DNA from: Isoetes taiwanensis
Lineage: Eukaryota; Streptophyta; Lycopodiopsida; Isoetales; Isoetaceae
Reading direction: 5' to 3'
Assembly: GCA_021234155.1 (NCBI GenBank)
Contig: JAJEKV010000036.1
Coordinates: 10,241,426-10,305,425 of the forward strand
DNA length: 64,000 bases
Shown: in pieces, positions 33,691-51,697 of the stretch
Layout of the letters: the number at the start of each line of letters is the position of its first letter
How positions within the stretch are numbered: the first letter of the stretch is position 1
The notes under the pieces: model-generated
The model's input: only the letters and a program-made list of their open reading frames with translations
What the model was told of the DNA's origin: nothing
The model's database searches: none
Made by a program: the position numbers and the translations under genes

Positions 33691-34970
33691 GCATACCTCT
33701 ATTCTTTGTTCTTGGCTGCTAATTTTAATTCCGTTATTAACTCAATCTTCTTTGCAGATTCCTCTTTCATAAAATCCAACTTCTTCACCTCAATGTCCCC
33801 AAAAGTAATTGCTATTTGTGAAATTCTAATAGCAACGTCCTCATCAATCTGCAATCTCGATCTCTTTCTTTCAATATATTTTCCACAAACTCCAGGCTGA
33901 TCGCATGCTGTTGATCTGGGGCTAGATGTATCTGTATTGTTTCCTGTTGGTGTTCAATTGCTTGGTATATCTTGCATCGCTGGACTGCCCCATATTGACA
34001 TTGACATTGGGAATTTTTTATTACATTCAAACTGGTTCTCAAAAGTAGCTTCAGTTCCAACTGTTTCATAAAAACTGTCATTCATGAATGCCTCAGAATT
34101 GGTATGCAAATCAGCTGCCTCGAAAGCTTCATTTCCAGATTTTCCATCATCACTAGCACCTGGAATGGGATTGTCTGATGTTACACCATATACTTGACTC
34201 TATTCTTTCATACCACTGCCAACTTGAAGGCTCTGAACCTGTGTGACCGCAACCTTCTTTCTCGTTCTTGAATTTGGCTTGCAGTTTATTCTATTTGTTC
34301 CTAAGTTGCCTCAATTCCACTAATTCACAAATAATTGGCTGTAATTTCACAAGAATTGCTCTCCATTACATGTTGAAAGGATTCAAGCTGCCATTTAGTA
34401 ACCAATTTCATCTCATTTAAGAGGTTGAGGAAGGTAGAAACACCCTGATCTATCCATTGGACAGGTGCCTTTCTATTCTTTATGTCTAATGTTTTAGGGT
34501 TTTCCTTATCATGCATCACAATAGCCAAGGAATTCTTGGGTTCCAAAGATTCACTCACAATTACAGCAGAAGCTTGAATTTCACTTAGAGCTCGCTTACA
34601 TCTCCTTCCTTTGGTTGTTTTGTTGTTAGAATTGGCTCAGAATTGGCCTCTAAATCCATATTCATTGAAATCTACCCAATCATTTTTCGAGTCCTCCTTG
34701 GAGCCATTTTCTCCACCCGAGGAGGCACAAACAGTTTGCTTCATGCTGATAAGGCAGATCTAGTAGCCTTAGACATTTGATTTCAAAGAATTCAAGTGCA
34801 GCAAGCATGGAACAATATCTGTTGCAATGGAATTTGAGATCAGTAAACTATATGAATGCTTAGAATTGAATTGCTGAGGATCAAAGAAGATAAATAGTAC
34901 CTGAAAATCAGCAAGGCCGAATGCAAGAATTAGTGGGGATTCAAGGATTTGCGCGGCCTTGAAGGCCAAA
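33690..34970 (-). pseudogene. Degenerate gene, possibly Myb/SANT-like
   Basis: Several coding-like blocks lie in order on the minus strand. At 34325-34600 the block includes ALSEIQASAVIVSESLEPKN and WIDQGVSTFLNLLNEMKLVT; the W...VSTFLNLLNEMKL part resembles the first helix of trihelix or Myb/SANT-like DNA-binding domains. At 33812-34081 the block includes SLEFVENILKERDRDCRLMR, like a C-terminal coiled region. Stops and frame changes separate the blocks, so this is a pseudogene or a gene with introns I could not define. The family call is tentative. Confidence 0.35.
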
Positions 34971-35170
34971 AAACAGGGGAAAATGGCACCTCAAATTTTC
35001 GGTGAAGGAATGCTTTCGGAGAGTTTTTTCAGGCAGCATAATTTTAGGGGGGTAGTTAAGTTAGTTGATAATGAAAACGCCCCTAACGACTGTTAGGGGT
35101 GAATCATCTCTCAAAGGTGAGAATTAATTTTTTCCACTCTCACCCATCTCTCACAATCTCCCATCTCTCG

Positions 35171-41628
<6,458 letters not shown>

Positions 41629-43237
41629 TTACGCTTTCTGCATGCACAGATAATATCATGTGTAATTTCCTGTATATACCATAAATCACATGACATTACA
41701 ACCAACAAAAACTTGCCTGAATGGGCAGAAATAGCTTGAACTCAGGTGGCAGCTCTTCCTCAGTGTAAAGCCTATCTGCAAAGTAAATACGGCGAATACG
41801 ACAATTTGCATGGATCTGGACGCGCAATGTCTCCACATAGTTTGTGCCATAAGCACGTCTCGTAAAATCTGCAAGGTTAAACTGTATTTGGTTCCACCCA
41901 TCATCCATTCTCATTGGCATTGTACAAATGAATGGCTTCACTCTAGTAATTGACTGCCAGAGCACAGAGAGTGTTCTATCAGAATGAAACACATATTTCT
42001 TATGCGTGATGGTATAAGTTCATTACCGAAAAATTCTTACTAGCCCTTATATAATATTAAAGTGTGACATCATAATGTGAACTACAAAATCGTGCTAGTG
42101 CATGGTCATTCCAAAATGGTTTGTCTACTGCAAAAAACATACCTGAAAATTAGAAGCTCGGAAACGACGACGCACATTCTTGTCGTCAAGAATCTGGATC
42201 TCAAAGGTGAAGTACTTTTTCATGTTTTTTACGATCATTGCTAAAAACGGGAGCTTTATCCCAAGGGTTGCAGCTGGATCGGCCGGACAGGTTATGTAGT
42301 TCGAACTTACATTTGTGCCCATTATTTCTATAGCACTTGATTGAATATCCTCATCTGTTAATCTCTTAATATGTCCATTGACAACTGCATCAAACAAAGG
42401 AGAGAATTAAAAATCCAAGTCAATGAACAGCCACAATGAATACCTTTCTCAATGAAAATGATCCCCTCCAGACCATGTAAAATATGTAACTCGACCCTTT
42501 CAGAGGTGTGAGGCAGGATCTAGGCTTCCATTAAAACTGCAGTAATTAAAAGCTATGCTTGTCGATAACTTTAAAGGACTTAGCTGTTAAATAGAATGGA
42601 GTAAAGTTGGCAGGGACAGAAAAGGCAAAAGGATGTTGTAAGTCAGCAACATCATACACCAGATGGATATTATCAGCGGCCTTTAGAAGTAATAAATGGA
42701 AATAACTGAAGCAAAAGCTTAAGACTTAAGATAAAGATTTCAAAGAAAATATTGTGAACGTTGAGGAGTCCCGAAACTACAACGAAAACACAAATCTAAT
42801 ATAAATAGATGCAAACAACAATGACAATAGTACCTTCTTTGTCCCATATTTGAAGAGGCTTGCTCCTGCACATGAAGACCATCATCCAATAAGACCTCAA
42901 CCTAAGACTATTTTACATTATGTGAACAATAACATCACAATAGCTACTTTTCTGGAAACTTAAACAGCAAAACAATATAACCTTATGCACGATTACGTTG
43001 TCCTTCAAATTCGTATTTACCTAACGATTCAATCCATCTATCACTTTGACTTAGACAAAAAACCAGATAGAGGACAAATCACAGTTAAAGAATAAAACTG
43101 GACTAAAATACTGCGCTTCTTTTAGAAGAAAACGCACCTCCTAATACTTAGTCTGTGTCAAATGAGAAAGTTGAGATGGCTCACCCAATACTATAAAGAA
43201 TGGAAAGGAATCCCGACTGGAAAGTGTTCTTGAACAT
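41629..43237 (-). CDS. CFAP20: CFAP20/BUG22 (cilia- and flagella-associated protein 20), five exons, 190 aa
   Basis: CFAP20 (BUG22) is a highly conserved axonemal and basal-body protein, an inner-junction component of doublet microtubules; plants keep it and ferns have motile sperm. I join five exons on the minus strand: 43237-43185, 42865-42834, 42384-42143, 41953-41717 and 41637-41629. They total 573 bases, 190 codons plus TAA, the size I recall for plant BUG22. Exon 1 encodes [17 protein letters not shown]; exon 2 [10 protein letters not shown]; exon 3 [40 protein letters not shown] and [20 protein letters not shown]; exon 4 [40 protein letters not shown] and [14 protein letters not shown]; exon 5 only KA-stop. 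Introns 1-3 are GT-AG. Intron 4 (41638-41716) starts GCAAGT and ends AG, a GC-AG intron. No stop or frameshift is present. The stop codon of an upstream miniprotein lies 3 bases before the ATG. Confidence 0.95.
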
Positions 43238-43240
43238 CTC

Positions 43241-43601
43241 TCAAAGGGAAAATGGCGTACTTCCTGATTTCTTTGAAAGAAATTGATTGTACTCTGGGCG
43301 GGAAGTCTAAAAGAATGCAAAAAAACACGATAAACAATATGGATGCGTAAAAGAATTTAACAAGTTCTTCAAGCTCAGAAGATACGAAAACAGAAGAAAA
43401 GTAGAAAAGGTCTCATAGTGATGATAAAACAAACAACTAAGTTCGAGAAAAACCTAATATACTTACCAAATCCTTGACGAGCAGAAACACTATGAGAAGG
43501 AAGAGGATGAATAGAATTTCAAATTCTGCAAGGCGCACAAACCCAAATACTGAATCGACTGCCCGGGTCAGCAGCGAAGGCCTCTTTCCTTGCCTTTGCA
43601 T
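43241..43601 (-). CDS. Single-pass membrane miniprotein, two exons, 66 aa
   Basis: Exon 1 (43601-43467) encodes MQRQGKRPSLLTRAVDSVFG, then FVRLAEFEIL and a hydrophobic segment FILFLLIVFLLVKDL (membrane helix at about residues 26-43). It ends at a consensus GTAAGT donor in phase 0. Exon 2 (43306-43241), after a pyrimidine-rich acceptor ending ttttag, encodes TSRPEYNQFLSKKSGSTPFS, then L and TGA. The basic N-terminus and RPEYNQ tail remind me of a small conserved plant membrane protein I cannot name; this is memory only. An upstream in-frame ATG at 43640 would add 13 residues; I prefer the second because its MQRQ start fits the basic head. The stop at 43241-43243 is 3 bases before the CFAP20 start on the same strand, so both frames probably lie on one transcript (inference). 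Confidence 0.68.
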
Positions 43602-43665
43602 ATTAAAGGCGCCGGAACACAAGAGAGGTCGCGAGGGCAAAAAATGCCTCTTCTTTCCTCTCGTC

Positions 43666-43671
43666 CACGTG
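43666..43671 (-). promoter_or_regulatory. G-box upstream of the miniprotein-CFAP20 unit
   Basis: A perfect CACGTG, with a second E-box-like CACATGTG directly next to it (43673-43680). It is 65 bases before the miniprotein start. No strong TATA box was seen at the expected position. Confidence 0.4.
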
Positions 43672-43738
43672 TCACATGTGTCAACGTTCTCATGAGATGC
43701 ATATATCTCGGCCGTTAAGCTTTATTAAACCTTCGCAG

Positions 43739-43812
43739 AATTTAAATTTTAAATTTTCGATTTTCGATTTAGAATTTAAATTTTAAATTTTCGATTTTCG
43801 ATTTTCGATTAT
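43739..43812. repeat. AT-rich tandem repeat
   Basis: Two copies of a unit of about 36 bases built from tttaaattttaaa and ttttcgattttcga words. Confidence 0.75.
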
Positions 43813-44525
43813 TTAGCAGGCTTGCCTAATTTTGCTGAAATTCTAATCTAGCCACATAAATAGCCACGTCAGCAAAATTCAACATCAGCCATTAGATCTG
43901 CTAATTTTTTAATCAATGGCTGCGAAAATTCCAAAAATTCATGAAATTCTTCCTCTGCCATACCCGTTAGAGACGCCTCACATGTAGATTAAAACGCATT
44001 CACATGAACGAAATTTGAGACGGCCGGTTTGACGTTTGAGCCGGTCGTCTTCGAACTACTGGAGCAGTTCAGACCAGAGCGTCTTGAACGGCTTGACGTC
44101 CGGCAAAACTTGCCGCTCACATGTGAGGCGTCCCTTATCCGACATCGGCTTCTTCTTCTTTTGCCTGCGATTTAGTTGCTCATGTTGTCTATGCCCTCTG
44201 GAGATGGGATTAACAAGTATCACTTAGTGCTTGGATCTTTGCTTTCAACTCTAACATCAGAAGGAGGAGAGCGAAAAATGGTGAGCCTTGATTCTGCTCT
44301 TCCTCTGTTACAACAGATCTACACAAGCAAAACCTGCTTCTAATTTCAATTTTGGCTACGAATGGAAGTTTGGAAACACAAACATAGGGCATGCAAGGCA
44401 AAAGGGAGTGGATCCAAATCATGTTGGCAGCCCCTTCCAATCTCGTCATACTCATCCTTTTAATGTCGCTAACAAAACCCCTGGAAGTAGGGTTTCTGTG
44501 CAGCATCCAACTTCTGACCTTAGAT
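43813..44525. other. Intergenic, no gene seen
   Basis: Spacer between the CFAP20 promoter region and the glycosyltransferase scrap. It may hold decayed upstream parts of that gene but nothing legible. Confidence 0.4.
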
Positions 44526-44790
44526 AAAAAGTTGGTCTGATAATGGGTTTCCTCCGGCAAAGATTTCTGGGGCAAAAGCTCGGCTGGAGACAATTAGATT
44601 AGGACTGGCAGGTGCGCACTGGTTTGTAATGGGAGATGATGATACAGTTTTTATCCCTGATCTGGTTAGGGTTTTTAAATATGATCATAGCAAATATTTC
44701 TACATCGGATATCATTCCAAGAGCCATTGTCAGAATATTAGATTATCTTACAACATGGCTTTTGGGGGGTGTATTTGCAGAAGGGTAAAT
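44526..44790 (+). pseudogene. DUF604 (Fringe-like) glycosyltransferase fragment
   Basis: Plant DUF604 proteins are type II membrane, Golgi glycosyltransferase-like proteins. The fragment reads NGFPPAKISGAKARLETIRL, then GAHWFVMGDDDTVFIPDLVR with the DDD metal/nucleotide-sugar motif, then YDHSKYFYIGYHSKSHCQNI and LSYNMAFGG. These match the centre of the family (WFVMGDDDT, SYNMAYGGGG). The sequence after GG diverges and stops at 44844; the rest of the catalytic domain, signal anchor and C-terminus are missing. Confidence 0.8.
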
Positions 44791-44849
44791 AGTGGATGTG
44801 AAGGAGAAATATTGTCCGAAGCATGTCTAAAAAGGATCAGATAATCCAG

Positions 44850-46916
44850 AGCAAATGCAGCATGGAATCTTGTAACTATGACATTAGTGCATGCACAAGA
44901 CAGTGCAGAAAAAGAGGCAGAATAGGCCCAAAGGCTTAAATCTATGGACATGGAGCAAAGAACCAAAGTGGCATTCCTGAAACGTTTGACTTTCCTTCAA
45001 GTTTATTTCAAGGCAAGCTATTATACCTCCAAGGCAGCCCAAATACTATGGCACTAAAAGCAGTTAAGGATTCGCTTTGAAGGATTATCTGCCTATGCAG
45101 TGCTTAAGCCAGGAATAACATTTGTGGTGGATAATTATTGGGATTATACTATTGGCAATGGTATGACAGCTCTAGTCAATCTGGTGGATTGGATATTGTA
45201 CCAGATCATTTGTTACTATACCATTGGAGTCAGGCATATGGTATCAAAGGAGTGTCTGTTATTCTTGGCTAAGACCTAGGCATATAGTATCGAAGGTAGT
45301 GTCTGTTATTCTTGGCCAAGATCTGAAGCTAGATTCCATGCTGTATGAAGATACGCCTGATTGATTTTGCTTGTTTGTGCAGGAGAACACATGACACATA
45401 CAGGAGCTCGTGCAAATTTGATGTTTTTCTACTTCAGGTATCTGAACTTTGATGTGGAGAATCCTGACTGTTAAAACTTAGTTTATCTCCCTGAGATACC
45501 ACTTTGATCTGCCCCTACCTTGTTCTACAGTTAAAATAGTTGATGAACAACTTGTACTAAACATTTCCATACAGAATATACAGAGAATATGAACATAAGT
45601 AGTGATAGGATCAGCTCTAAAAATAGGACAATGTCATAACTTACAACTTAATTTATCAACTGCAGAAGACAATATATTCATATGCAAGTATTCTTGTGCC
45701 AATCAAAAGTCCAGTCTATAAATGTTTTTGATATCTCTCCTTGATGTGTTGTCTCTAATACAGGAATCTACTATTCTCTATAAAATCGTGCTGCAAGAAT
45801 GCACCATATAATTTTTGGGAAGCCAATCCAATAGAGATCCAGGCGATATTTTGTTCTTTAGGAATCAATTTCAATAAGGTGGTCATTTTAATGTATATTT
45901 CTTTGTGGTGGAATCTTTTACGGGGCAGCACAGGAATCGTATTTTGGGCATGCTTTTGTTGGTGCAGCTTTTATTGTTAGGGTGATTGAATTCGAAGGAG
46001 CATCTTCTCTCATTGTTAGGTCAATGCAGTGCTCCATAGGTTGTGTATGTTTAGAAGTTCCTGATGCCTCTCTTTGTGATGCCATTAGTAGTCTGAGGTA
46101 TATAAAATATGTGTTTGTTGGTCATTGTATAGGGTGTCAAGGGATAGATATACTCGATGAGGATGGGAATTAAGTTAACTCATAATGTTTCTATGATGTT
46201 CTACATGCAGGCCTCTGTAATTAAAGGACATCTCTGCTTGAGCAGCGACAAAGTCCAATATGAACGCCATGCGTACTTGTTTTTTTATCGTATGGCATTT
46301 GAAATCGTAATTAAAAGCTTTCGAGCCCAAATAGATGGTCAATTGGATACCTTTGCTTCTAGAACTTGTGTTACAGAATAGTGTATTGAGAAAGCCAGAA
46401 TGCCTAATTTGTCGGGCAATCTGTGTTTATCATTCTGACTTTGCACATTGAAGTTCTAGGTGACCAGCTTTTAATTTCTAGTGTACATACTCAAAAGTAC
46501 ATAGCATCCGAGCTTTATGGGAGCTCTTATGCAACATTATAATTCTATGAGATGTTTGAATACTGTGTCATTGAAATGGGATGGGATGTGTTTGGTGCTT
46601 CATTGAAACAAATGTTCTATGAAATCCCAACATGGTTGAAAAGGAGCAAAAGGCAGTGTGGATATGGAGTACTTTGTGAGCTATTACAATTTTCCGAAAG
46701 GATTTGGTGCATGTGGAGGTTCAACATCCGCCACCATCCAAGGAAAAACTTACTTTTCATTGAGAACCAGAACTAGGATGAGTTGACATGGGATGAGTTA
46801 TTTATTCCATGGATATTGCCTTTCTTTAAAATGGTCATTTTCTGCACCACATTTTTTTAACATAATTTTTTACAGTAATGGTCCACTATTATATTCGTTG
46901 CCAATGAAATACCAAA
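44850..46916. other. Intergenic, no gene seen
   Basis: About 2 kb. A near repeat (gcatatggtatcaaagga / gcatatagtatcgaaggt with gtgtctgttattcttggc) occurs at 45233-45270 and 45279-45318. No gene is supported, though decayed downstream parts of the glycosyltransferase gene could be present. Confidence 0.45.
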
Positions 46917-47240
46917 TGAGGAAGGAAGGAAGGAAGGTATTTTTATCGTCCACGGAGACCAATCGGTTTATGGGACCCAATACAAAAGCGCAGCAAGCAG
47001 ATTACTACTCGGATTAAAAAACCCCCGCCTCGAAGGGTTTTCGAGGGAAAAACCGTGGCAGCAATCAACCTGCTGACAAACTGTTCCAGAAATATACGAA
47101 ATGCAAAAACACACAAATATATACATTCATGCACCGCACCCGTAGTGCCTGATCAGCGGGCAGCCAGGCGGGGGAAAAGGTGAGCTCGCGGATCCAGTAT
47201 CTCCTGAATGTACGACCCCAGAGCACGTACTGACGGTGTG
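46917..47240 (-). mobile_element. Short retroposon with (TTCC)n tail, copy 1
   Basis: On the minus strand the unit ends GGTCCCATAAACCGATTGG, TCTCCGTGGACGATAAAAAT and then a (TTCC)n run. The same 3' wording occurs at 51.0 and 53.9 kb, and its last part at 60.3 kb. The element lacks coding capacity; SINE or LINE 3' end are both possible. Confidence 0.65.
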
Positions 47241-49560
47241 TTCATTAGCAAATGTAGGGGCAAGTCCGGCCGTACTAAGGGAATAGAGTGTATGGTTAAA
47301 TTTGCCACCACATGATTACATAGACATGAAAACACTGAGATAAGGAATGGAATGTTATGCTTAAAATGGTTGAAACTAGGCTTTGTGTCAACAAGTTGAT
47401 TACCTAAATAATAATTTTAACAATGGATAGAGCACAATGTAAAGCAATGCTTAGGAGGTTCAATTTATATCAATTCTTAGTTTTGTTTGGGCATAAAGGA
47501 ATTAAATAATTATGGATAACATATTTTAATTTTTTACAAGACAGGTTCGATTTCTATTTGCAGGTAACAGTGACACAGTGCTTTTATAGCACAGCTTTGG
47601 ATGTTTTAAACAATGTCAGTGACAATGGCAACAGGTAAACCTAGTGGGCCTCCCAGGAAATAGCTTCTCGCCAGTAGGTTCCATCAGAGCACAAGGTCAG
47701 AATCCTACTGATGCACAAGGTTTTCATGAGCCAGAAATTTGGCAGTGGCATTTGGGGGCCTCACGTCTGTGTACTTGGCATTGCTTTATATTATTGTACC
47801 TGTTTTCCTTGTTGCATGGTTGCTCATGTTAATCGATTTGCAGAGACCAAGCAGATGCAGTTGGATGGGCAGCATGTCTTGCGGACATCAAGTTCAGGAG
47901 GCTGGCATGCACAACAGGTTTGCCGGAATAGGAAGGAGGGCTTCTCTTCAAGGTTTGATCTCAAAACTTATGGTGTTGCCTAGTCTGGCAGGAGGTTCAA
48001 ATCCCCTTAGAAACTCTTCTCGGAGAAGAGTTTGTTTGACTTACATATTGACTTAGTGCAATGGTTAAAGAATCTTATGGTGAGGTGGAAAATGTCGTTT
48101 GACCCCATCACGAATTTGGAGGACGATGTAGAAAGCAAGAGAGGGAATGTGCAAAAATCAAGGGCTGAAAATGAGCGATAAGGGAGAATGGGTTGGGTTG
48201 GATTAATTGCATAGTTGGTTTAGATTATTGCATTTTTGGCATTTGCATTGCTTGTTTGGTGGAGTTAGATGGTGAGAATAGAATTAGCATTTATTAGTTT
48301 AGATTTGGATGTGGCGTAATATGTGTGTCAAAGGCTTTGCATTGTCGTTGTTGTGTTACTTGAATATAAGGAATTTAGCAATTTGTTTTTTGAGCATTGA
48401 CCTTTTGGATCATTTTGTTTTGAAGACATTGTTTAAGCATACATTTATTTCTTTAGAGTTACTAGTGTGTATCCATCTTTATGTAATGCTAGTGATAACC
48501 TCAAGCATTTGCCCATGTTTTTTCTTAAGTGGGGAGTAAGTTTGGTTTCAAATGCATTGATAGTTTTGTTTCACTGGTGCAAGTCCGTATTTCATTAGAG
48601 CCAGGTACACTAAGTAAGACTATGTTTAAAGAAGGCACTAAGGAAGATCAACAATGCCATTCCAATGGCATGTTCTCAACATTTTGTACCTAAATGGGTT
48701 GATTCTAAAATTAATATAATGGAGGAAAAATAATAAAAACATTCATTTATCAACGACATGCATTAGCAATATTACAAACATGATTATTTACCCTAGAAAT
48801 ATTTAGGTACCTATCAAAGCCATGCCTACTTAGACATGTTTTGAAACATTTCTTTGCTTCAAGCTTCAACATTGAACAATACTCCAGAACATAAGGCTTG
48901 GAAGAAGTATCTTATTGATACCTGGTGGTTTTCTATGTTCTCATGAGCACGTGACGTGACCTTACTCGACTCAAGTTTAGAACCTAAGTTCCATGTTTCG
49001 CCCATCCATTTATCAAAACCATGTTTATACCTAAGTTTGTCATTTTTTGTCCCTCTTTTGGTGCGGATAACATGTTGGGTGCAGATCCACCAATTTGCTT
49101 GCCAAGAAAATGAGGATCAAGTGTATTTGTTCTTGAGAAAGCTTTAAGTCTTTGGTCGGCTTCCTTCATGAGAAGCCACCCTTAAAATGAAGCAAAAGAT
49201 GATGAGTCATCCTCTTAAATTATAAATTCCAATTGGCCCTTCAAGAATTAGAACTACTAATAATTTAAACCTCCATGTACATCTGCATGCCCATCTAGCT
49301 ATTTCAAAACCTTGATCCCGCCAAATTGGCTTCTATATTCGGACATTAACCTCCGTTACCTTGGCATTCTGAGACCATATTTTCATATCCTGAAAATCTT
49401 GATCAGGTCAAATTTCTTATCAGACCAAATTTCATATGCTTTGAAACTAAGGAACTTTATTAATTAAAAGTATAGCAAAAACTTCTCTTCGTGGATGCTT
49501 CAGATAGTAAATCACATGCATCTAGACATCTAGACGAGTAATGAGAATGCACCTGCTTCA
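47241..49560. other. Intergenic, no gene seen
   Basis: AT-rich DNA. A B-box-like word AGGTTCAAATCCCC occurs at 47992-48005 but no A box or fold supports a tRNA. No gene is supported. Confidence 0.45.
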
Positions 49561-49563
49561 AAT

Positions 49564-50382
49564 ATATAGGTGCTATGGTTTCAGGAGACATATGGGTTGT
49601 TGGATAAAGATATTACTATATGGGCTTATGTAGCAAGTGCTCTTCCTCTAATTAAGAAGGTGGGTAATAAGAGATGCTGGAACTTTGTTCAAGGTATTAA
49701 AGAAGGCAAGAAGCTAGTAAGTTCATGCTACAGATTGCTTACCTCCTCAAGTATTTTATCACCTTCTCGAAAATGGCACTTACAGACTTTGCCTTCTCAA
49801 TGGCAATCCATCTGGAACCTTGTTTGGTCTAAATATAATCCTCCAAAGGTAAATGTTTTACTTTGGCAGGTGATTCATCGCTCTTTGAGAGTTAATCAGA
49901 TGGTTCATCGCTTTAAGCCTGGAGTAAGCCCACTTTGCCCAATATATGAGCGGTGCATTGAAACATTGGAGCACTGTTTATATTTGTGTGCAGAGCTGAG
50001 TAGTCTTAGGTCCTGGCTGCATTCTCTTTTTGGAGTATCTTTGGATAGTCAGCGGGTATTTATCCAAATCAGTGGACTGCTTCTAAAAGGATTGCATTTC
50101 ACATGGCAAAGTCTTGGCTAATATGGAGTGTATGGAAGCGAAGGCGAAGAAAGGTCTTTTATGATAAACGTATTTCTTCTCAGGTGGTGCTTCAAGAAAT
50201 ATAATTGCTTTCAAATCTCCAAATCTCCAATTGGCCTGATCGTATTAAAATTCCAATATGGAGTGATCATCTAAAAGTGATTGATGCTTCAGGGACATTT
50301 CTTACTTCTGGAAGTACTTTGTAATATTTTGAGTGTATAATATGAAGTAAAACACGTTCTTCAAAAAAAAAAATATAGGGTG
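49564..50382 (+). mobile_element. 5'-truncated LINE 3' end with poly(A) and imperfect target duplication
   Basis: The coding part (49570-50121) encodes a zf-RVT region: WNLVWSKYNPPKVNVLLWQV, MVHRFKPGVSPLCPIYERCI and LEHCLYLCAELSSLRSWLHS; the Cys/His pattern is C-x-x-[C replaced by Y]...H-x4-C. It is a different LINE group from the one at 35 kb. A run of ten A follows at 50363-50372. The flanks read atataggtgctatgg and atatagggtgttatg, an imperfect target-site duplication. Confidence 0.8.
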
Positions 50383-50389
50383 TTATGAT

Positions 50390-51000
50390 CTTAAAAATTA
50401 TGTGTCGCCCAACAAAAGCCCACACATTAAGAGTATTGCATTTCATTACTCTCTATCTGTCATGATCTTGAGAATTATGTCACTCAACCAAAACCAATTT
50501 AGTAAGATTATTCATTTTGTTTACTGTGTAGGAGCCTATTATATTTAAAGATGGGTTGGATGAAAAAATCGTGTTGCCACCTATAAATAGATCACGTGAA
50601 CATGCATAACAAAGTTGGCAAATAGTACTATAAAGCCAAGCTGAAGCAAAAATGGAAGAGTTAACTTTGAATAGAACCCTCTCCATATTTCATTTCCAAA
50701 TGGTTGCATAGAAACATCTTGTGGGAAATGATGTAAGGGCTACTGCCTTTGGGTCAACTTGTTAGTTGTGGCACAACAAAGTACATAATGGTGAATAGAA
50801 GACAACTATATGTAAGGAAACTACCCCAACATTTTATTTTTATTTTTTTGAAGGACGCCAGACTTTATTAATACCACTCCATCATAATACATAATACAAT
50901 GCAGAGACAGGAATAAAAAACCCAGTGGACAATTAGATCCAACTGAGCAGGGCCACCCGTCTAAGCATGACAATATAATGCAATTCACATTATTTTCCTC
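50390..51000. other. Intergenic, no gene seen
   Basis: About 600 bases without a supportable feature. Confidence 0.5.
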
Positions 51001-51660
51001 TCCTACAAAGGAAGGAAGGAAGGAAGGAAAAAATTTTAACGTCCACGGAACCCAATCGGGTTATGGGACCAAGTACATAAGGGACCGAAGTCCTGGACCG
51101 AAGTCCAAACAAGAACATGGGCCGAAGCCCTTAAACCAAAGCACAACGTGAGCTAGAACACAACCATCATGACCCGGATTAAAAACCACCTGGGAAAAAA
51201 CCGTTGCCAGGATGACTATGGCTGCTCACCGATCCAAAAATCCATGCTGTTGCACAAGCAACAAGCATACCTTCATACCTCCAGCAGGCAAAGCTTCACC
51301 AAGCAACTCCGAACCGTAACCTCTTCACAACTGGGTGCTGGAAAACAGACGCCCCCAACGCCAATCGCCCAGACACGCAGGGAAGGCGGCGCTCAGAAAA
51401 ACCGCTCAGGGAAATCGCCCATCGGAGGTGCCTCCTCACCCATCCACCAGCCCTGCGCCAAGGCGCCATCACCCCCAGGTATGCGCACAGGCGGACATCC
51501 ACTCAGGCACACACAGGGGCGCCATCCTTCACTGCCGCTGCTCCAACGCCATCCATCACTGCATCCGCTCGGGCAGGCCTCAGGCAGCGCCTCAGGCAGG
51601 CGCCAGGCGCCAGGCGCCAGCCGGAGGCGACAGGGAAGGGCAAGAGGGATTTATAAAGAG
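51001..51660 (-). mobile_element. Short retroposon with (TTCC)n tail, copy 2, GC-rich body
   Basis: On the minus strand it starts in GC-rich DNA (about 51645) with tandem gcgcctg words and ends GGTCCCATAACCCGATTGGG, TTCCGTGGACGTTAAAAT and (TTCC)n. The composition contrasts sharply with the AT-rich surroundings. Long open frames through the body are Pro/Ala/Gly-rich and are not supported as genes. Confidence 0.65.
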
Positions 51661-51697
51661 AAGAATAATATATAATCATATTTTTAGAAAAGTTACT

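Noticed and set aside
45982-46381. Small frames near 46 kb (for example with CSIGCVCLEVPDASLCDAI)
   Set aside because: Some protein-like wording but no family recognised and no splice or promoter support.
47985-48010. B-box-like AGGTTCAAATCCCC as a tRNA gene
   Set aside because: No cloverleaf can be drawn and no A box lies upstream.
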